A DNA stretch of 64,000 nucleotides from VRUE01 sp035605695 (lineage in GTDB: Bacteria > Actinomycetota > Thermoleophilia > Solirubrobacterales > 70-9), in the NCBI GenBank assembly GCA_035605695.1, contig DATNGZ010000015.1:1-64000 (forward strand), read 5' to 3'. Of this stretch, positions 47,382-56,287 are shown piece by piece. Made by a program: the position numbers and the translations under genes. Within the stretch, counting starts at the first letter, position 1, and every line of letters begins with the position of its first letter. The notes under the pieces were generated by a model. That model had not been told where the DNA came from and made no database searches. It worked only from the letters and a program-made list of their open reading frames with translations.

Positions 47382-47401
47382 GTCGGCCCTAACGGGCCGA
47401 C
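47382..47401. promoter_or_regulatory. GC-rich hairpin in the lysC leader
   Basis: GTCGGCCC-TAAC-GGGCCGAC forms a perfect 8-bp stem with a 4-base loop, 15 bp before the lysC start and downstream of the 77-residue gene's stop. It could terminate or attenuate between the two. It is far too small for a lysine riboswitch. Confidence 0.55.
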
Positions 47402-47451
47402 GTCATCGCACCGACGTCACGCCGATGGAGAACTCGTGCGCTCGCGGTCCG

Positions 47452-47685
47452 CTACTCGGAGCCGCCGAGGTTGCCGAGCATCGCGTGCTCGGCCATGCGG
47501 ATCAGGCCGAGGGCCATGTGGGGGCGCATATCGCTGGTCCGCACGCGGACGTGGGAGCCGTGGGGTCCGACGACCTCGACGATCGTGCAGACGTCGCCGA
47601 TCTGGCAGTCCTCGCCGTAGTCGGCTTCCAGCGCCTCCATCTGGGCGGTGACCACCTGGCCCATCTTGCTCTGGTCAATCGGCAT
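47452..47685 (-). CDS. small soluble protein, unknown
   Basis: Not recognised. A 77-residue acidic protein: DQSKMGQVVTAQMEALEADYG forms a helix, then strands DVCTIVEVVGPHGSHVRVRTS, then a helix HMALGLIRMAEHAMLG. No membrane segment or metal motif. It is the third gene of a short minus-strand run after the Phd/RelE pair (9 bp after the RelE stop) and precedes lysC, though that proximity does not imply function. Confidence 0.65.
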   Translation of the reverse strand: MPIDQSKMGQVVTAQMEALEADYGEDCQIGDVCTIVEVVGPHGSHVRVRTSDMRPHMALGLIRMAEHAMLGNLGGSE

Positions 47686-47694
47686 CTCGTGTCC

Positions 47695-48102
47695 TCAGTT
47701 CTTTGCTGATTCCGCCGCCCGGAGCCTCTGGGCGGCCTTGCGTTCCTTGCGGCTGCCGAACAGCTCCATCATCGATTCGGCGAGGCTCGCCGCATCGGCG
47801 TTGTCGACGTGGTCGGCCCTCTTCTTCGCCTCTTCGTAGCAAGCCCCGTCATCCCTATCTCCAATCACGCAAACCGTTGCCACGGTCTCGGCCTTGTCGA
47901 CGCGGAAGACGATGCGCCAATCTCGGTGCCCGACAGTGATCTTGCGCCAACCGACGAGATCTCGGCCAAGTGGCTCGCCGGCCTGGGAGCCTTTGGCTTC
48001 AATCTCCAAGAGCTTCTTGAAAAAGGCCTTGAGCTTGCCGCTCTCACTGTGCTTGGCGAGGTCGGCGATCGCATCGTCTATCAGCTCGACCCGCACTGAC
48101 AC
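47695..48102 (-). CDS. RelE/ParE-family toxin
   Basis: A 135-residue protein. The RelE-type core is LAKHSESGKLKAFFKKLLEIE, then LGRDLVGWRKITVGHRDWRIVFRVD, then ATVCVIGDRDDGACYEEAKKR. Lys, Arg and Asp residues typical of the ribosome-dependent mRNA-cleaving branch are present, but no single active site can be assigned. A C-terminal tail of about 40 residues is unusual for the family. GTG start, 5 bp after the antitoxin stop. Confidence 0.82.
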   Translation of the reverse strand: MSVRVELIDDAIADLAKHSESGKLKAFFKKLLEIEAKGSQAGEPLGRDLVGWRKITVGHRDWRIVFRVDKAETVATVCVIGDRDDGACYEEAKKRADHVDNADAASLAESMMELFGSRKERKAAQRLRAAESAKN

Positions 48103-48107
48103 GCGAC

Positions 48108-48404
48108 CTAGCCTTCTTCCAGCTCGTCGCGGGTGAATCCAAAGCGATCAAGTACATCGTCGAGGGAATGCCGCCGCTCGCTTGCAGTGAGAAGGCGGGT
48201 GAGGGCGAGCGAGACATCCAAAAGGCGCTCCTCCAGCTCCTCGGTGCGTTCAAGTGCGTCGATGCTGACAATCGCGGCGACGGGCTTGCTGTTTCGCATC
48301 AGCACCCGCTTCTCCCCCTGCTCGGCTGCCTTGACGAGCGCCGAGATGCCCGCCTTGCCGGCGTCGGAAATCGACATGAGCTCTTTTGTGTCAATCAGAG
48401 GCAT
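48108..48404 (-). CDS. Phd/YefM-type antitoxin
   Basis: A 98-residue protein: MPLIDTKELMSISDAGKAGI, then LVKAAEQGEKRVLMRNSKPVAAIVSIDAL, the Phd fold with the conserved NGKPVAVL-like strand. A C-terminal helical tail (RRHSLDDVLDRFGFTRDELE) probably neutralises the RelE-type toxin. ATG 48404 is chosen because the family begins near it; the upstream frame is AT-rich and out of character. It is divergent from the PadR regulator. Confidence 0.83.
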   Translation of the reverse strand: MPLIDTKELMSISDAGKAGISALVKAAEQGEKRVLMRNSKPVAAIVSIDALERTEELEERLLDVSLALTRLLTASERRHSLDDVLDRFGFTRDELEEG

Positions 48405-48491
48405 AGATCTACCTAGAATCCAATGTATAAAGATATAGCTAATTCCGGGTAAGAGTAGCAAATGGCCGTTACGTGGCTCACATCACACTTA

Positions 48492-48514
48492 CCGATATAT
48501 CGGAGCGATATATT
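48492..48514. promoter_or_regulatory. probable PadR operator
   Basis: CCGATATATCGG (48492-48503) is a perfect 12-bp palindrome, and CGATATAT recurs 13 bp later (48506-48513). The sites end about 10 bp upstream of the PadR start and probably serve autoregulation. The same region is the divergent promoter of the Phd/RelE pair. Confidence 0.6.
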
Positions 48515-48523
48515 GCGTCTCCG

Positions 48524-49078
48524 ATGGAGCTGAGCCCGACCGCCTACGTGATCCTCGGCATGATCAGCCGCGAGCCGCGCTCCGGCTATGAGATCAAGGC
48601 CCTGGTCGACGAGACGACGCGGTTCTTCTGGGCGGCCAGCTACGGGCAGATCTATCCCGAGCTGAAACGGCTCTCGGAGGCCGGCCTGATCGAGGGCAAC
48701 GAGGCCCCGCGCGGCGAGCGCAAGCGCACCGTCTACGCGATCACAGAGGACGGTGAGCGCGAGCTGGAGGACTGGCTGCGCCAGCCGCCGCAAACGATCG
48801 AGATGCGCGAAGAAGGGCTGCTGAAACTGTTCTTCGCCGGTGTGCTGCCGCCCGAGCAGGCCGCCGAGACGCTGCGCTCGATGCGCGAGTACCGGCGCGG
48901 CATCGCCGCCCGGCTGCGGGCGATGGAGCCGCGCGCAGAGGAAAAGCTGGAGCAGGACGACCCCTACCCGCTGATGGTTCTACAGGGGGGGATCGAGTTC
49001 AACGAGTGGTTTGCAGACTGGTGCGAGCGGATGGAGGCCCACCTCCTCGACCCCGCCGCCCGCGAAAGGAGCAACTGA
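48524..49078 (+). CDS. PadR-family transcriptional regulator
   Basis: A 184-residue PadR protein. The winged HTH at the N-terminus reads LSPTAYVILGMISREPRSGYEIKAL, followed by YGQIYPELKRLSEAGLIEG and the wing RKRTVYAITEDGERELEDWL. The C-terminal Vir-like domain (EEGLLKLFFAGVLPPEQA, MREYRRGIAARL) dimerises. ATG 48524 fits the fold; a start 17 codons earlier would overlap the operator. It overlaps the MMPL transporter by one base, which it presumably represses. Confidence 0.92.
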   Translation: MELSPTAYVILGMISREPRSGYEIKALVDETTRFFWAASYGQIYPELKRLSEAGLIEGNEAPRGERKRTVYAITEDGERELEDWLRQPPQTIEMREEGLLKLFFAGVLPPEQAAETLRSMREYRRGIAARLRAMEPRAEEKLEQDDPYPLMVLQGGIEFNEWFADWCERMEAHLLDPAARERSN

Positions 49079-51216
49079 TGTTCGATGCACTCGCCCGCCT
49101 CGCCGACGGTAACGCCCGCCGGGTTGGCCTCTTCGCAATCGCCTTCTTTCTCCTCGCCGCGGCGCTCGGTGGCTCGGTCGCCAGCCGCCTCGACCCTTAT
49201 GGCGCCGATGACCCTTCGACCGAGACGGTCGAATCGCGGGAAAAACTGCACGACGCCGGGCTGCGGATTCCGGCCGTGCTGGCGATCGTCAAGGATGCGC
49301 CGGTCGCCGCGCCGGCGACGCGGGCGCGGGTCGAGGCGCTCGAGCGCAGCGTGCGCAGGCGCCCCGACGTCAAGTCGGTCACCGGCTACTACGAGACCAA
49401 CTCCCCCGTCTTCGTCTCCAAGGACGGGCGCTCGACCTACTTCGCCGTCGCGCTGAAGACGTCCGACGACAAGGTGTGGCAGGAAGCGGGCGCCGAGATC
49501 GCCGACGAACTGTCCAAGCGGCCGGGGGTAATCGTCGGCGGCGCCGCGGTCGCCCAGGAGCAGGTCAACGATCAGGTCGAGAAGGACCTGCGGATGGCCG
49601 AGATGCTCGCCTTTCCCCTCCTCTTCCTGCTCTCCTTCCTCTTCTTCCGCAGCCTCGTCGCCTCGGTGCTGCCGCTGATGATCGGCGGCCTGGCGATCGT
49701 CGGCACCTTCCTGATCCTGCGCCTCGCCAGCGAGTTCGGTTCGATCTCGATCTTCGCCCTCAACCTGACCACGGCGCTGGGGCTGGGCCTCTCGATCGAC
49801 TACAGCCTCTTCATCGTCTCCCGTTACCGCGAGGAGATCGCCAAGGATGGGCCGGGACTGGCGGCGATGCGACGTGTGCTCGCAACCGCGGGCCGCACCG
49901 TCTTCTTCTCCGCGCTGACGGTAAGCGCCGCGCTCGCCTCGCTGCTCGTCTTCCCCCAGCGCTTCCTCTACTCGATGGGTCTCGGCGGCGCCCTGGTGGC
50001 GCTTTTCGCGGCGCTGATCTCGCTCACTGTGCTGCCGGCGGTGCTGACCCTGCTCGGCACCCGGGTCAACTCGCTCTCGCCGCGCTTCCTGCAGCGCCGC
50101 GCCGAGGCCGATACCCGGCCCGACGAGCACGGCTTCTGGTATCGGCTTTCCCGCTTCGTCATGCGCAGGCCGGTGCCTGTGGCGACGCTCAGCGCCGCCC
50201 TGCTGATCGTGATGGGCATCCCCTTCTTCAACATCAAGTTCGACACCGTCGACCCGACCGTGCTGCCGACTTCGGCAAGCGCTCGCCAGGCCTACGAGAC
50301 GGTCAGCCACGAGTTCCCGCCCTATCGCGAAACACCGATCTGGGTCGACGTCGAAGGTGGCGGACCCACGGCAGCGGCGCGTTTCGCGGCGCAGGTGCGG
50401 CGCCTGCCCGGAGTCGCCGAAGTCAACCCCCCGCAGCGGCTGCAGGGTGACGTGACGGCGCTCCAGGTTGTCTCGTCCCACCCCTTCGTCTCCGAGGCCA
50501 GCCAGACGACCGTCAAGCGGATTCGAGCTCTCCGACCGCCACCCGGAGCCACGACCCTGGTCGGCGGCGCCACCGCCGACTTCGTCGACCTGCAGAGCAG
50601 CCTCACCAGCCACCTGCCGATCGTGCTCGCGATCATCGTCATCGCCACGCTGACGATCCTCTTCCTGATGACCGGCTCGGTGATCCTGCCGATCAAGTCG
50701 CTGCTGATGAACTTCCTCAACCTCAGCGCCGTCTTCGGCCTGCTGGTGCTGATCTTCCAGGACGGCCGCTTCGAGGGCTTCCTCAACTACTCGAGCCCGG
50801 GCGCGATCGAGCAGACGATGCCGATCCTGCTCTTCGCGGTCGCCTTCGGCCTCTCCACCGACTACGCCGTCTTCCTGCTCTCGCGGATCAAGGAGGCGCG
50901 CGACAACGGCGCCTCTGACTCGGAGTGCGTCGCGATCGGGCTCGAGCGGACCGGCCGCATCGTCACCGCGGCCGCCCTGCTCTTCGCGGTCGCGATGTTC
51001 GCCTTCGCCACCTCCCAGATCATCTTCATCAAGGAGAACGGCATCGGCACCGCGCTGGCGGTCCTGATCGACGCCAGCATCGTCCGCGCCCTGCTCGTCC
51101 CCTCGCTGATGGAGCTGCTCGGCAAATGGAACTGGTGGGCGCCGAAACCGCTGCGCCGGCTGCACGAACGGTTCGGGATCAGCGAGACGAGCGTGGCCGA
51201 GCCAGAGGGCGCTTAG
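49078..51216 (+). CDS. MMPL-family RND transporter
   Basis: A 712-residue protein with two halves of six TM helices each. TM1 (VGLFAIAFFLLAAALGG) precedes an extracellular domain of about 140 residues. Coupling motifs are LGLSIDYSLFIVSRYREE and FGLSTDYAVFLLSRIKEARD. It ends LGKWNWWAPKPLRRLHERFG, similar to the MMPL at 22005. It is translationally coupled to PadR. Likely substrate: lipid or hydrophobic drug. It overlaps the convergent 51179 gene by 38 bp. Confidence 0.93.
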   Translation: MFDALARLADGNARRVGLFAIAFFLLAAALGGSVASRLDPYGADDPSTETVESREKLHDAGLRIPAVLAIVKDAPVAAPATRARVEALERSVRRRPDVKSVTGYYETNSPVFVSKDGRSTYFAVALKTSDDKVWQEAGAEIADELSKRPGVIVGGAAVAQEQVNDQVEKDLRMAEMLAFPLLFLLSFLFFRSLVASVLPLMIGGLAIVGTFLILRLASEFGSISIFALNLTTALGLGLSIDYSLFIVSRYREEIAKDGPGLAAMRRVLATAGRTVFFSALTVSAALASLLVFPQRFLYSMGLGGALVALFAALISLTVLPAVLTLLGTRVNSLSPRFLQRRAEADTRPDEHGFWYRLSRFVMRRPVPVATLSAALLIVMGIPFFNIKFDTVDPTVLPTSASARQAYETVSHEFPPYRETPIWVDVEGGGPTAAARFAAQVRRLPGVAEVNPPQRLQGDVTALQVVSSHPFVSEASQTTVKRIRALRPPPGATTLVGGATADFVDLQSSLTSHLPIVLAIIVIATLTILFLMTGSVILPIKSLLMNFLNLSAVFGLLVLIFQDGRFEGFLNYSSPGAIEQTMPILLFAVAFGLSTDYAVFLLSRIKEARDNGASDSECVAIGLERTGRIVTAAALLFAVAMFAFATSQIIFIKENGIGTALAVLIDASIVRALLVPSLMELLGKWNWWAPKPLRRLHERFGISETSVAEPEGA

Positions 51217-52600
51217 CCACCAGGTCGCCCTGGATCGCTTTGGCGTCTTCGGCGCCTTTGGCTCGCTCGTCGCTTGCCAGGCCCGTCAGCGCGAGCGCGC
51301 CATCGCTGGCGATCGTCGCGGTCGCCAGAACCGACTGGCCGACCTCCAGCTTCGCCGTGTCGATCGTCGGCGGCACGGCGAAGAGGAGGTCGTGGCCGCT
51401 CTCGCGGACGTCGTCAGCGGAGAGGAGCAACTGGGCGGAGTCCGGACAGACGGCCTCGACGATCCCGGCAAAGTCGCTGGCGGTAAAGGGAGCGCCCTGG
51501 GCTTTGACCTGCCGCTGCCAGAGGATGGCGCTTGGCTGGGTTGGGGGCGGCGGTAGGGCTGGGTCGGGGACGCAGCTCGGCGGGACCGGAGCGACGCTCG
51601 GCGCGGGGGTGGGTGCCGGCAACGGTTCGGCCGGCGGCGTGGGCAGTGGCGGCAGGGTTTCTTCAGGAGTGACCGGCGGGACGGGTTCGGCGACCGGGCT
51701 CGGCGATGCCGGCACGTCTGACGCCGACGCGGAGGCGGGTGCGAGCGTGGAGGCAGAGGCCGAGGCGGGCGGCAGCTTTTCGATGTCGACAGTGACGCTG
51801 GCGAAGGCGCCAAGCGCAGGGAGAGAGGGGGCGGCGCCGGCAGGGTCAGGATGAACGTGGACGAGAACCGAGACGCCCCGCTTGGAGACGGTGTACGCCG
51901 GCGCGGTCGGGGTGGGGTCGACGTAAGTGACGACGCCGCTGAAGCTCGCCCGCGTCCGCAGGTCGGACTTCGTCCGCGGGCCGGCTTCGGCGAAGGTCCC
52001 GTTGGCCAGCAGGCGGACCGGGACGCTCACTTTCGCCCCCGGCTGAGGTGGTTTCGCCGCGTGCACCACGTCGAGCGTGTCCGCCGGCTCGGCGATCGTG
52101 TAACTGGCGGCCGCGGGATTGACGTGGAGGACGATCCCGGACAACGTCTCCTCTTCCGCATCGGGTTCTTCGCTCGCGGGGGAGGGTTCATCCGAGCCGG
52201 GCGGCGTCTTGGTTTCGCTCGGTTCGCTTTCGCCTTCGGAGGAAGCGATCGGGGCGAACGAGGGAAGCGCCGGTTCCGCGATCGGAATCGAGCCTCCCCC
52301 GCCGCCTCCGCCTTCGTTGACGCCGAGGCTCGGCGAAGGGCTACCGCCTTCGCCGTCACCCGCGTCCGCACCACCGCTGAAGCCTGGAATTTCGATGATC
52401 TGGGCGGCCCCGGTGGCAAAGGTCCCCGCCGCCCCCGGCCCGATCGCGACGCCGACGAAGAGTCCGAAGCCGAGCGCCACCGCCGAGAGCGGTGCCGCCC
52501 AGCGGCGGTCGGTGATCGGCAACGCCGCCCATTTCAGCAGCCGGCGGTAGCCCTTGGGGCTCGCCGCCGCCTTCGCGCCCTTGCCAGGCCGCGGGCTCAC
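51179..52600 (-). CDS. large Pro/Ser/Glu-rich membrane-anchored protein, unknown
   Basis: Not recognised. A 473-residue protein starting at a GTG that overlaps the upstream stop (GTGA). After about 45 basic residues there is one TM helix (WAAPLSAVALGFGLFVGVAIG), then a long low-complexity extracellular stretch rich in Pro, Ala and Ser. Three blocks look like folded repeats of about 60-70 residues: LSGIVLHVNPAAASYTIAEP, SFSGVVTYVDPTPTAPAYTV and FAGIVEAVCPDSAQLLL. It is the last gene of the pst operon. A role in binding or sensing at the surface is only a guess. Confidence 0.7.
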   Translation of the reverse strand: MSPRPGKGAKAAASPKGYRRLLKWAALPITDRRWAAPLSAVALGFGLFVGVAIGPGAAGTFATGAAQIIEIPGFSGGADAGDGEGGSPSPSLGVNEGGGGGGGSIPIAEPALPSFAPIASSEGESEPSETKTPPGSDEPSPASEEPDAEEETLSGIVLHVNPAAASYTIAEPADTLDVVHAAKPPQPGAKVSVPVRLLANGTFAEAGPRTKSDLRTRASFSGVVTYVDPTPTAPAYTVSKRGVSVLVHVHPDPAGAAPSLPALGAFASVTVDIEKLPPASASASTLAPASASASDVPASPSPVAEPVPPVTPEETLPPLPTPPAEPLPAPTPAPSVAPVPPSCVPDPALPPPPTQPSAILWQRQVKAQGAPFTASDFAGIVEAVCPDSAQLLLSADDVRESGHDLLFAVPPTIDTAKLEVGQSVLATATIASDGALALTGLASDERAKGAEDAKAIQGDLVAKRPLARPRSSR

Positions 52601-52917
52601 GAACCGGCCACCGTCCCCACCGAGCCGCGGTCCATCAGGTCGTTGCCGCACTGCCAGCAAAAGACCGAGCCGCGCGCGTAGAGCGCCCCGCAGGAACCGC
52701 AGGCGCCGGCGGCGCCGGCCTGGTCGAGCTTCAGCATCCGTTCGACCTCGGCCAGCTCGGCGTCGACCTGCTGCAGCTTCGCCGCCTGCTTGGTGAGGAC
52801 GTCGAGCCTGAAGTGGTCGCGGCTCGCCATCTCATAGGTGAGGCCACCGAGATCCCACTGCAACTCGCTCAGTTCACGGCTGAGACGGTCGCGGCGTTTT
52901 TCCAGATCGCCGCTCAT
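52597..52917 (-). CDS. coiled-coil plus zinc-ribbon protein, unknown
   Basis: A 106-residue soluble protein. Residues 3-65 form a charged coiled coil (RRDRLSRELSELQWDLGGL, QVDAELAEVERMLKLDQ). A C-terminal zinc ribbon follows, CGSCGALYARGSVFCWQCG, with four Cys in C-x2-C-x11-C-x2-C. It overlaps both neighbours by 4 bp. Probably an adaptor between the membrane zinc-ribbon protein and the Pro-rich protein (inference). Confidence 0.75.
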   Translation of the reverse strand: MSGDLEKRRDRLSRELSELQWDLGGLTYEMASRDHFRLDVLTKQAAKLQQVDAELAEVERMLKLDQAGAAGACGSCGALYARGSVFCWQCGNDLMDRGSVGTVAGS

Positions 52918-53597
52918 TCGAACGTTTCCGCCGCGCCGCCGCCGCCCGGCGCCTTCGAGGTGTCGATCGGCGGCGGCTTGCCCGGGGTGGCGATTTTGTC
53001 GGGCAGTTTCTTGATCGTTTTCTCGTAGCTTTCGCCGCTCTGACTGTTGAGGTTTTCGAGATCGTCAGTGGTTGCTTGGACGGTCGCCTTGCTTTCGTGG
53101 GCGGCGCTACCGGTGAGGCCTCCGGCGACAGCCTTGGCGCCCGTCCCCCCTCCCTTCGACTTCTTCTCGGCCTTTGGCTTCGCCGCGGCCGTTTTCGTTT
53201 CTTCCGGTTCGGCCGAGCCAGCGCTGGCGGCGGTTTCGCCGCCGACCTTGACGATCGGTGCCGGAGCGGCGCTGGGCGAGCTGTTCCCCTTGCCGATCAG
53301 CACGCCGACCAGCAGCATTAGGCCGAGGACGGCGATTCCCCCTACCGCGGCAAACGGAGCGTAGTCGCGCTCCGCCTTGGCCGGCCCGGGAGGCGGCGCT
53401 GGATCGCTCGACGGGACCTCCGCCGCCTCCTCGCCCTTGGAAGCGGCGATCATTTTTTGGAAGTCGACGCGGGGCTCGGTCCGCCGCCTGCCGCAGTTGA
53501 GGCAGTAGCGCTGATCGGCCGCCAGCGGGGCGCCGCACTCCTGGCACGGTTCCCCCTGTTCGCCGAACACCGGTGCCTGTGGGTCTGCATCCACCAT
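52914..53597 (-). CDS. zinc-ribbon protein with one TM segment, unknown
   Basis: A 227-residue protein. The N-terminal zinc ribbon is CQECGAPLAADQRYCLNCG (C-x2-C-x11-C-x2-C), then an acidic linker, one TM helix (FAAVGGIAVLGLMLLVGVLIG) around residues 82-102, and a long extracellular Ala/Lys/Gly-rich region ending with GGGGAAETFE. The cytoplasmic zinc ribbon spacing matches that in the 52597 protein. Part of the pst-linked set; function unknown. Confidence 0.72.
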   Translation of the reverse strand: MVDADPQAPVFGEQGEPCQECGAPLAADQRYCLNCGRRRTEPRVDFQKMIAASKGEEAAEVPSSDPAPPPGPAKAERDYAPFAAVGGIAVLGLMLLVGVLIGKGNSSPSAAPAPIVKVGGETAASAGSAEPEETKTAAAKPKAEKKSKGGGTGAKAVAGGLTGSAAHESKATVQATTDDLENLNSQSGESYEKTIKKLPDKIATPGKPPPIDTSKAPGGGGAAETFE

Positions 53598-53606
53598 GCG
53601 CTCCTC

Positions 53607-54356
53607 CTATTCGGACCCGCTGCCGGGAAGGGTCGGGAATTGACTGACTTCGAGATCGGTTCCGGTCGGATCGCCGATGAAGAAAATGTCGTAGTGCAGG
53701 GGTTTCGTGCCCGCTTTCAGATGCTCGATCGCACCCCGCCCGGCCGCCACAACCTTGCCGCCGCTGCGGCCAACCGCGTAGAGCAGCAGCCGTTCCTGGT
53801 CCTCACCGGTCTTGTTGATGACGGTGCCGGTGGCCTCGATGCCGGAGACCGGATCTCCCTCGACCTTGGGCGCCGAGACCTCGATCTCGGGCTGCTTCCC
53901 CGAGTAAGAGTCGGTGCTGGCCCCGACCTTCACCTTCACCGACTTCGGCTTGCCCGCGGCCATCACCTGGTCATTGACCCAGTCGACGTCGCCCCCCGCG
54001 GGGATATAGGGCACCGCGGCGAGCGCTGGCTCGATCCCCGGGATCGCGTTCGTGTAGACGCTCTTTCCCTTCGCGTCGAGCACTTCGATCAGGATCGGCA
54101 CGTCGACCAAGTTCTTCTCGGAGCTGTTATGGAGGCTGACGACGACGGCGCCGCCGTTCGAATCGTTGAGGACCGTCGCCGACGTCACCTTGACCTCGGT
54201 GCTCTCCTTCTCGATCTTCACCCCCGAATCGGCAAGCAGCGTCTTCGCGCCCTCCTTTTCCAGCTCGGCGCTGCGGCTCTGGGTCGACTCGCAGGCGACA
54301 AGGCTCGTGGCGGCGAGCAGGGCGAGGCCGGCGAGCGCGATTGCGCGCGGCCTCAA
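53607..54356 (-). CDS. lipoprotein with Ig-like fold, unknown
   Basis: A 249-residue lipoprotein. A signal of about 21 residues ends in the lipobox LVAC (Cys22). The rest is strand-rich: EVKVTSATVLNDSNGGAVVVSLHN, LVDVPILIEVLDAKGKSVYTN and GIEATGTVINKTG look like two beta-sandwich units similar to FxLYD-type domains. The TTG start overlaps the pstB stop by 4 bp. It lies directly after the phosphate transporter genes and probably works at the outer face of the membrane. Confidence 0.75.
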   Translation of the reverse strand: MRPRAIALAGLALLAATSLVACESTQSRSAELEKEGAKTLLADSGVKIEKESTEVKVTSATVLNDSNGGAVVVSLHNSSEKNLVDVPILIEVLDAKGKSVYTNAIPGIEPALAAVPYIPAGGDVDWVNDQVMAAGKPKSVKVKVGASTDSYSGKQPEIEVSAPKVEGDPVSGIEATGTVINKTGEDQERLLLYAVGRSGGKVVAAGRGAIEHLKAGTKPLHYDIFFIGDPTGTDLEVSQFPTLPGSGSE

Positions 54357-55315
54357 CCGAACCCTCCGCTGACGTACTCGCGGGTGCGCTCGGCAACCGG
54401 CGAACCGAAGACCCGCTCGGCCTCGCCGTACTCGACCAGGTCGCCGAGGTACATGAAGGCGACGTGGTCGGCGACTCGCTGGGCCTGCTGCAGGTTGTGG
54501 GTGACGATCACGATCGCGATCTCGCTGCGCAGGGAGACGATCGTCTCCTCGATCACCTGGGTCGAGATCGGGTCGAGCGCCGAGCAGGGCTCGTCGAGCA
54601 GTAGGACCTCGGGCTGGACTGCCAGTGAGCGGGCGATGCAGAGTCGCTGCTGCTGGCCGCCGGAGAGCGCCAGCGCCGGGTGGTCGAGGTTGTCCTTGAC
54701 CTCCTCGAGCAGTCCGGCGCGTTCAAGGGCGGCGACGACGACCGGCTCCAGCTCACGCTTCGAGGGCTTCTTCGAGCCGCGCTCACGCAGGCCGTAGGCG
54801 ACGTTGTCGAAGATGCTCATCGGGAACGGGTTCGGCTGCTGGAAGAGCATCCCGACCCGGCGCCGCAGGTGGGTGACGTCAAAGAGGTCGACGTCCTCGC
54901 CGTCGAGCAGGATCTTGCCGCCACGGCTCGCCGCTGGGGTGAGGTCGACGAGCCGGTTGAGCGAGCGCAGCAGGGTCGTCTTGCCGCAGCCCGAGGGACC
55001 GATCAGCGCCAGCACCTCGCCCTGGCGCACCGTCAGCGAGACCTGGTTGACGGCGAGCTTCTGCCCGTAGGCGATGCTCAGCGCCTCGGTCCGCATCCGC
55101 TCCAGCGGCGCCGTGTCGGCGCGCGGCATCCGCTTCGCCAGCGCCGCGACCGCGGTGGGAGCGACGTGGCCGTTGCCGGCGGCCGGCGGCTGGGCGACGG
55201 TCGGCGCCTCCTCGACCGCGATCCGCCGCACCGGCGGCGGCAGTTGCGCGGCGACGGACATCGGCTCGCGCAGTGGGTCGAAGCCCTCCTCCTCGGCTGG
55301 GATCAGCGGGTCCAA
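54353..55315 (-). CDS. pstB: phosphate ABC transporter ATP-binding protein
   Basis: The ATPase of the high-affinity phosphate importer. Walker A GPSGCGKTTLLRSLNRL, Q-loop LFQQPNPFPMSIFDNVAYGL (typical of PstB), signature ALSGGQQQRLCIARSLA and Walker B VLLLDEPCSALDP. The PstB core starts near residue 73; the N-terminal part is a Pro/Ala-rich extension. The TTG at 55315 overlaps pstA by 13 bp; the ATG at 55261 would shorten the extension by 18 residues. Confidence 0.95.
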   Translation of the reverse strand: MDPLIPAEEEGFDPLREPMSVAAQLPPPVRRIAVEEAPTVAQPPAAGNGHVAPTAVAALAKRMPRADTAPLERMRTEALSIAYGQKLAVNQVSLTVRQGEVLALIGPSGCGKTTLLRSLNRLVDLTPAASRGGKILLDGEDVDLFDVTHLRRRVGMLFQQPNPFPMSIFDNVAYGLRERGSKKPSKRELEPVVVAALERAGLLEEVKDNLDHPALALSGGQQQRLCIARSLAVQPEVLLLDEPCSALDPISTQVIEETIVSLRSEIAIVIVTHNLQQAQRVADHVAFMYLGDLVEYGEAERVFGSPVAERTREYVSGGFG

Positions 55316-56283
55316 GTCGGCTCCTTTCGGCGCGCGATCAGGTCGACCGCGAAGTTGAGGAAGATGACGATCACGAGCAGTACGAAAGCGGCGGCGTAGG
55401 CCTTCTGCGGGGCGCCGCCCTCGCCGGCCGGCGAGTTGTTGTAGACGTAGGTCGTCAGGGTGCTGCCGGTTCCCTTCAGCAGGCCCCAGACCGGCGTGCC
55501 GTTCTCCGGTTGGATCTGCTGCGAGGCGCCGAGCAGGATCACGACGATCGCCGTGTCGCCGACGATCCGCCCCATTCCCAGGGTCACGCCGGTGCCGATC
55601 CCCCGCCGCGAGGCGGGCAGCAGTACGCGGCGGATGGTCGAGATCCTGTCCTTGCCGAGGGCGTATGAGGCCTCGCGGACGTGGCTGGGAATCGATTGCA
55701 GCGCCTCGCGGGTCGAGCCCACAATCAGCGGCAGCGCGATTAGCGCCATCATCGCCCCGGCGGTGAAAAAGGAGCGGCCGAAGACAGCGTTGCCTTCCGC
55801 GGTGAAGGAGAGAAAGCCGAAGACGCTTTGCTGGAAGACCAGCAGCCCGAAGATCGCCAGCACGATGCTGGGCGTGCCGGCGACGATCTCCACCCCCGAC
55901 TCAACCGCCCGCGCCAGCCAGGAGGGCCGCGCGTACTCCGAGAGCCAGACCGCGATCCCGACCCCGATCGGGGTGGCGATCGCGGTGCCGAGGATGGTCA
56001 GGATGACCGTGCCCTCGATCGGGTCAAGGAAGCCGCCCGACTTGGTCTGGTCGAGGCTTGGCAGCGGGTGACTGGCCAGCAGCGTCAGGCTGAGGTACTG
56101 GAGGCCGCGGAAGAGCATGTAGAGGACGATCGCCGCGGCGAGAGCGCAGAGCAGGATGCCCGCGGCCCAGGCCAGCCCGACGCCGATCTTGTCGCCGCGG
56201 CTCCAGGATTCTTCGCCGCGACGGTGGACGAGGGACGGCGGCCCGGAGGCGGGCGGGGCCGGGGCGTGTGCGTGCGTGCTCAA
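55303..56283 (-). CDS. pstA: phosphate ABC transporter permease PstA
   Basis: A 326-residue permease with six TM helices. The EAA-type loop reads ALQSIPSHVREASYALGKDRISTI and IRRVLLPASRRGIGTGVTLG. The segment FLDPIEGTVILTILGTAIATPIGVGIAVWLSEY is typical of PstA. An N-terminal tail of about 40 residues is His/Pro-rich and charged. TTG start, 4 bp after the pstC stop. Confidence 0.94.
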   Translation of the reverse strand: MSTHAHAPAPPASGPPSLVHRRGEESWSRGDKIGVGLAWAAGILLCALAAAIVLYMLFRGLQYLSLTLLASHPLPSLDQTKSGGFLDPIEGTVILTILGTAIATPIGVGIAVWLSEYARPSWLARAVESGVEIVAGTPSIVLAIFGLLVFQQSVFGFLSFTAEGNAVFGRSFFTAGAMMALIALPLIVGSTREALQSIPSHVREASYALGKDRISTIRRVLLPASRRGIGTGVTLGMGRIVGDTAIVVILLGASQQIQPENGTPVWGLLKGTGSTLTTYVYNNSPAGEGGAPQKAYAAAFVLLVIVIFLNFAVDLIARRKEPTWTR

Positions 56284-56287
56284 GTCC

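Noticed and set aside
47382..47401. Lysine riboswitch upstream of lysC
   Set aside because: A lysine riboswitch needs about 170 bases of structured RNA; only an 8-bp hairpin is present.
48964..51165. Long minus-strand frame opposite the MMPL gene at 49078
   Set aside because: No domain or TM pattern; the opposite strand encodes a full MMPL protein.
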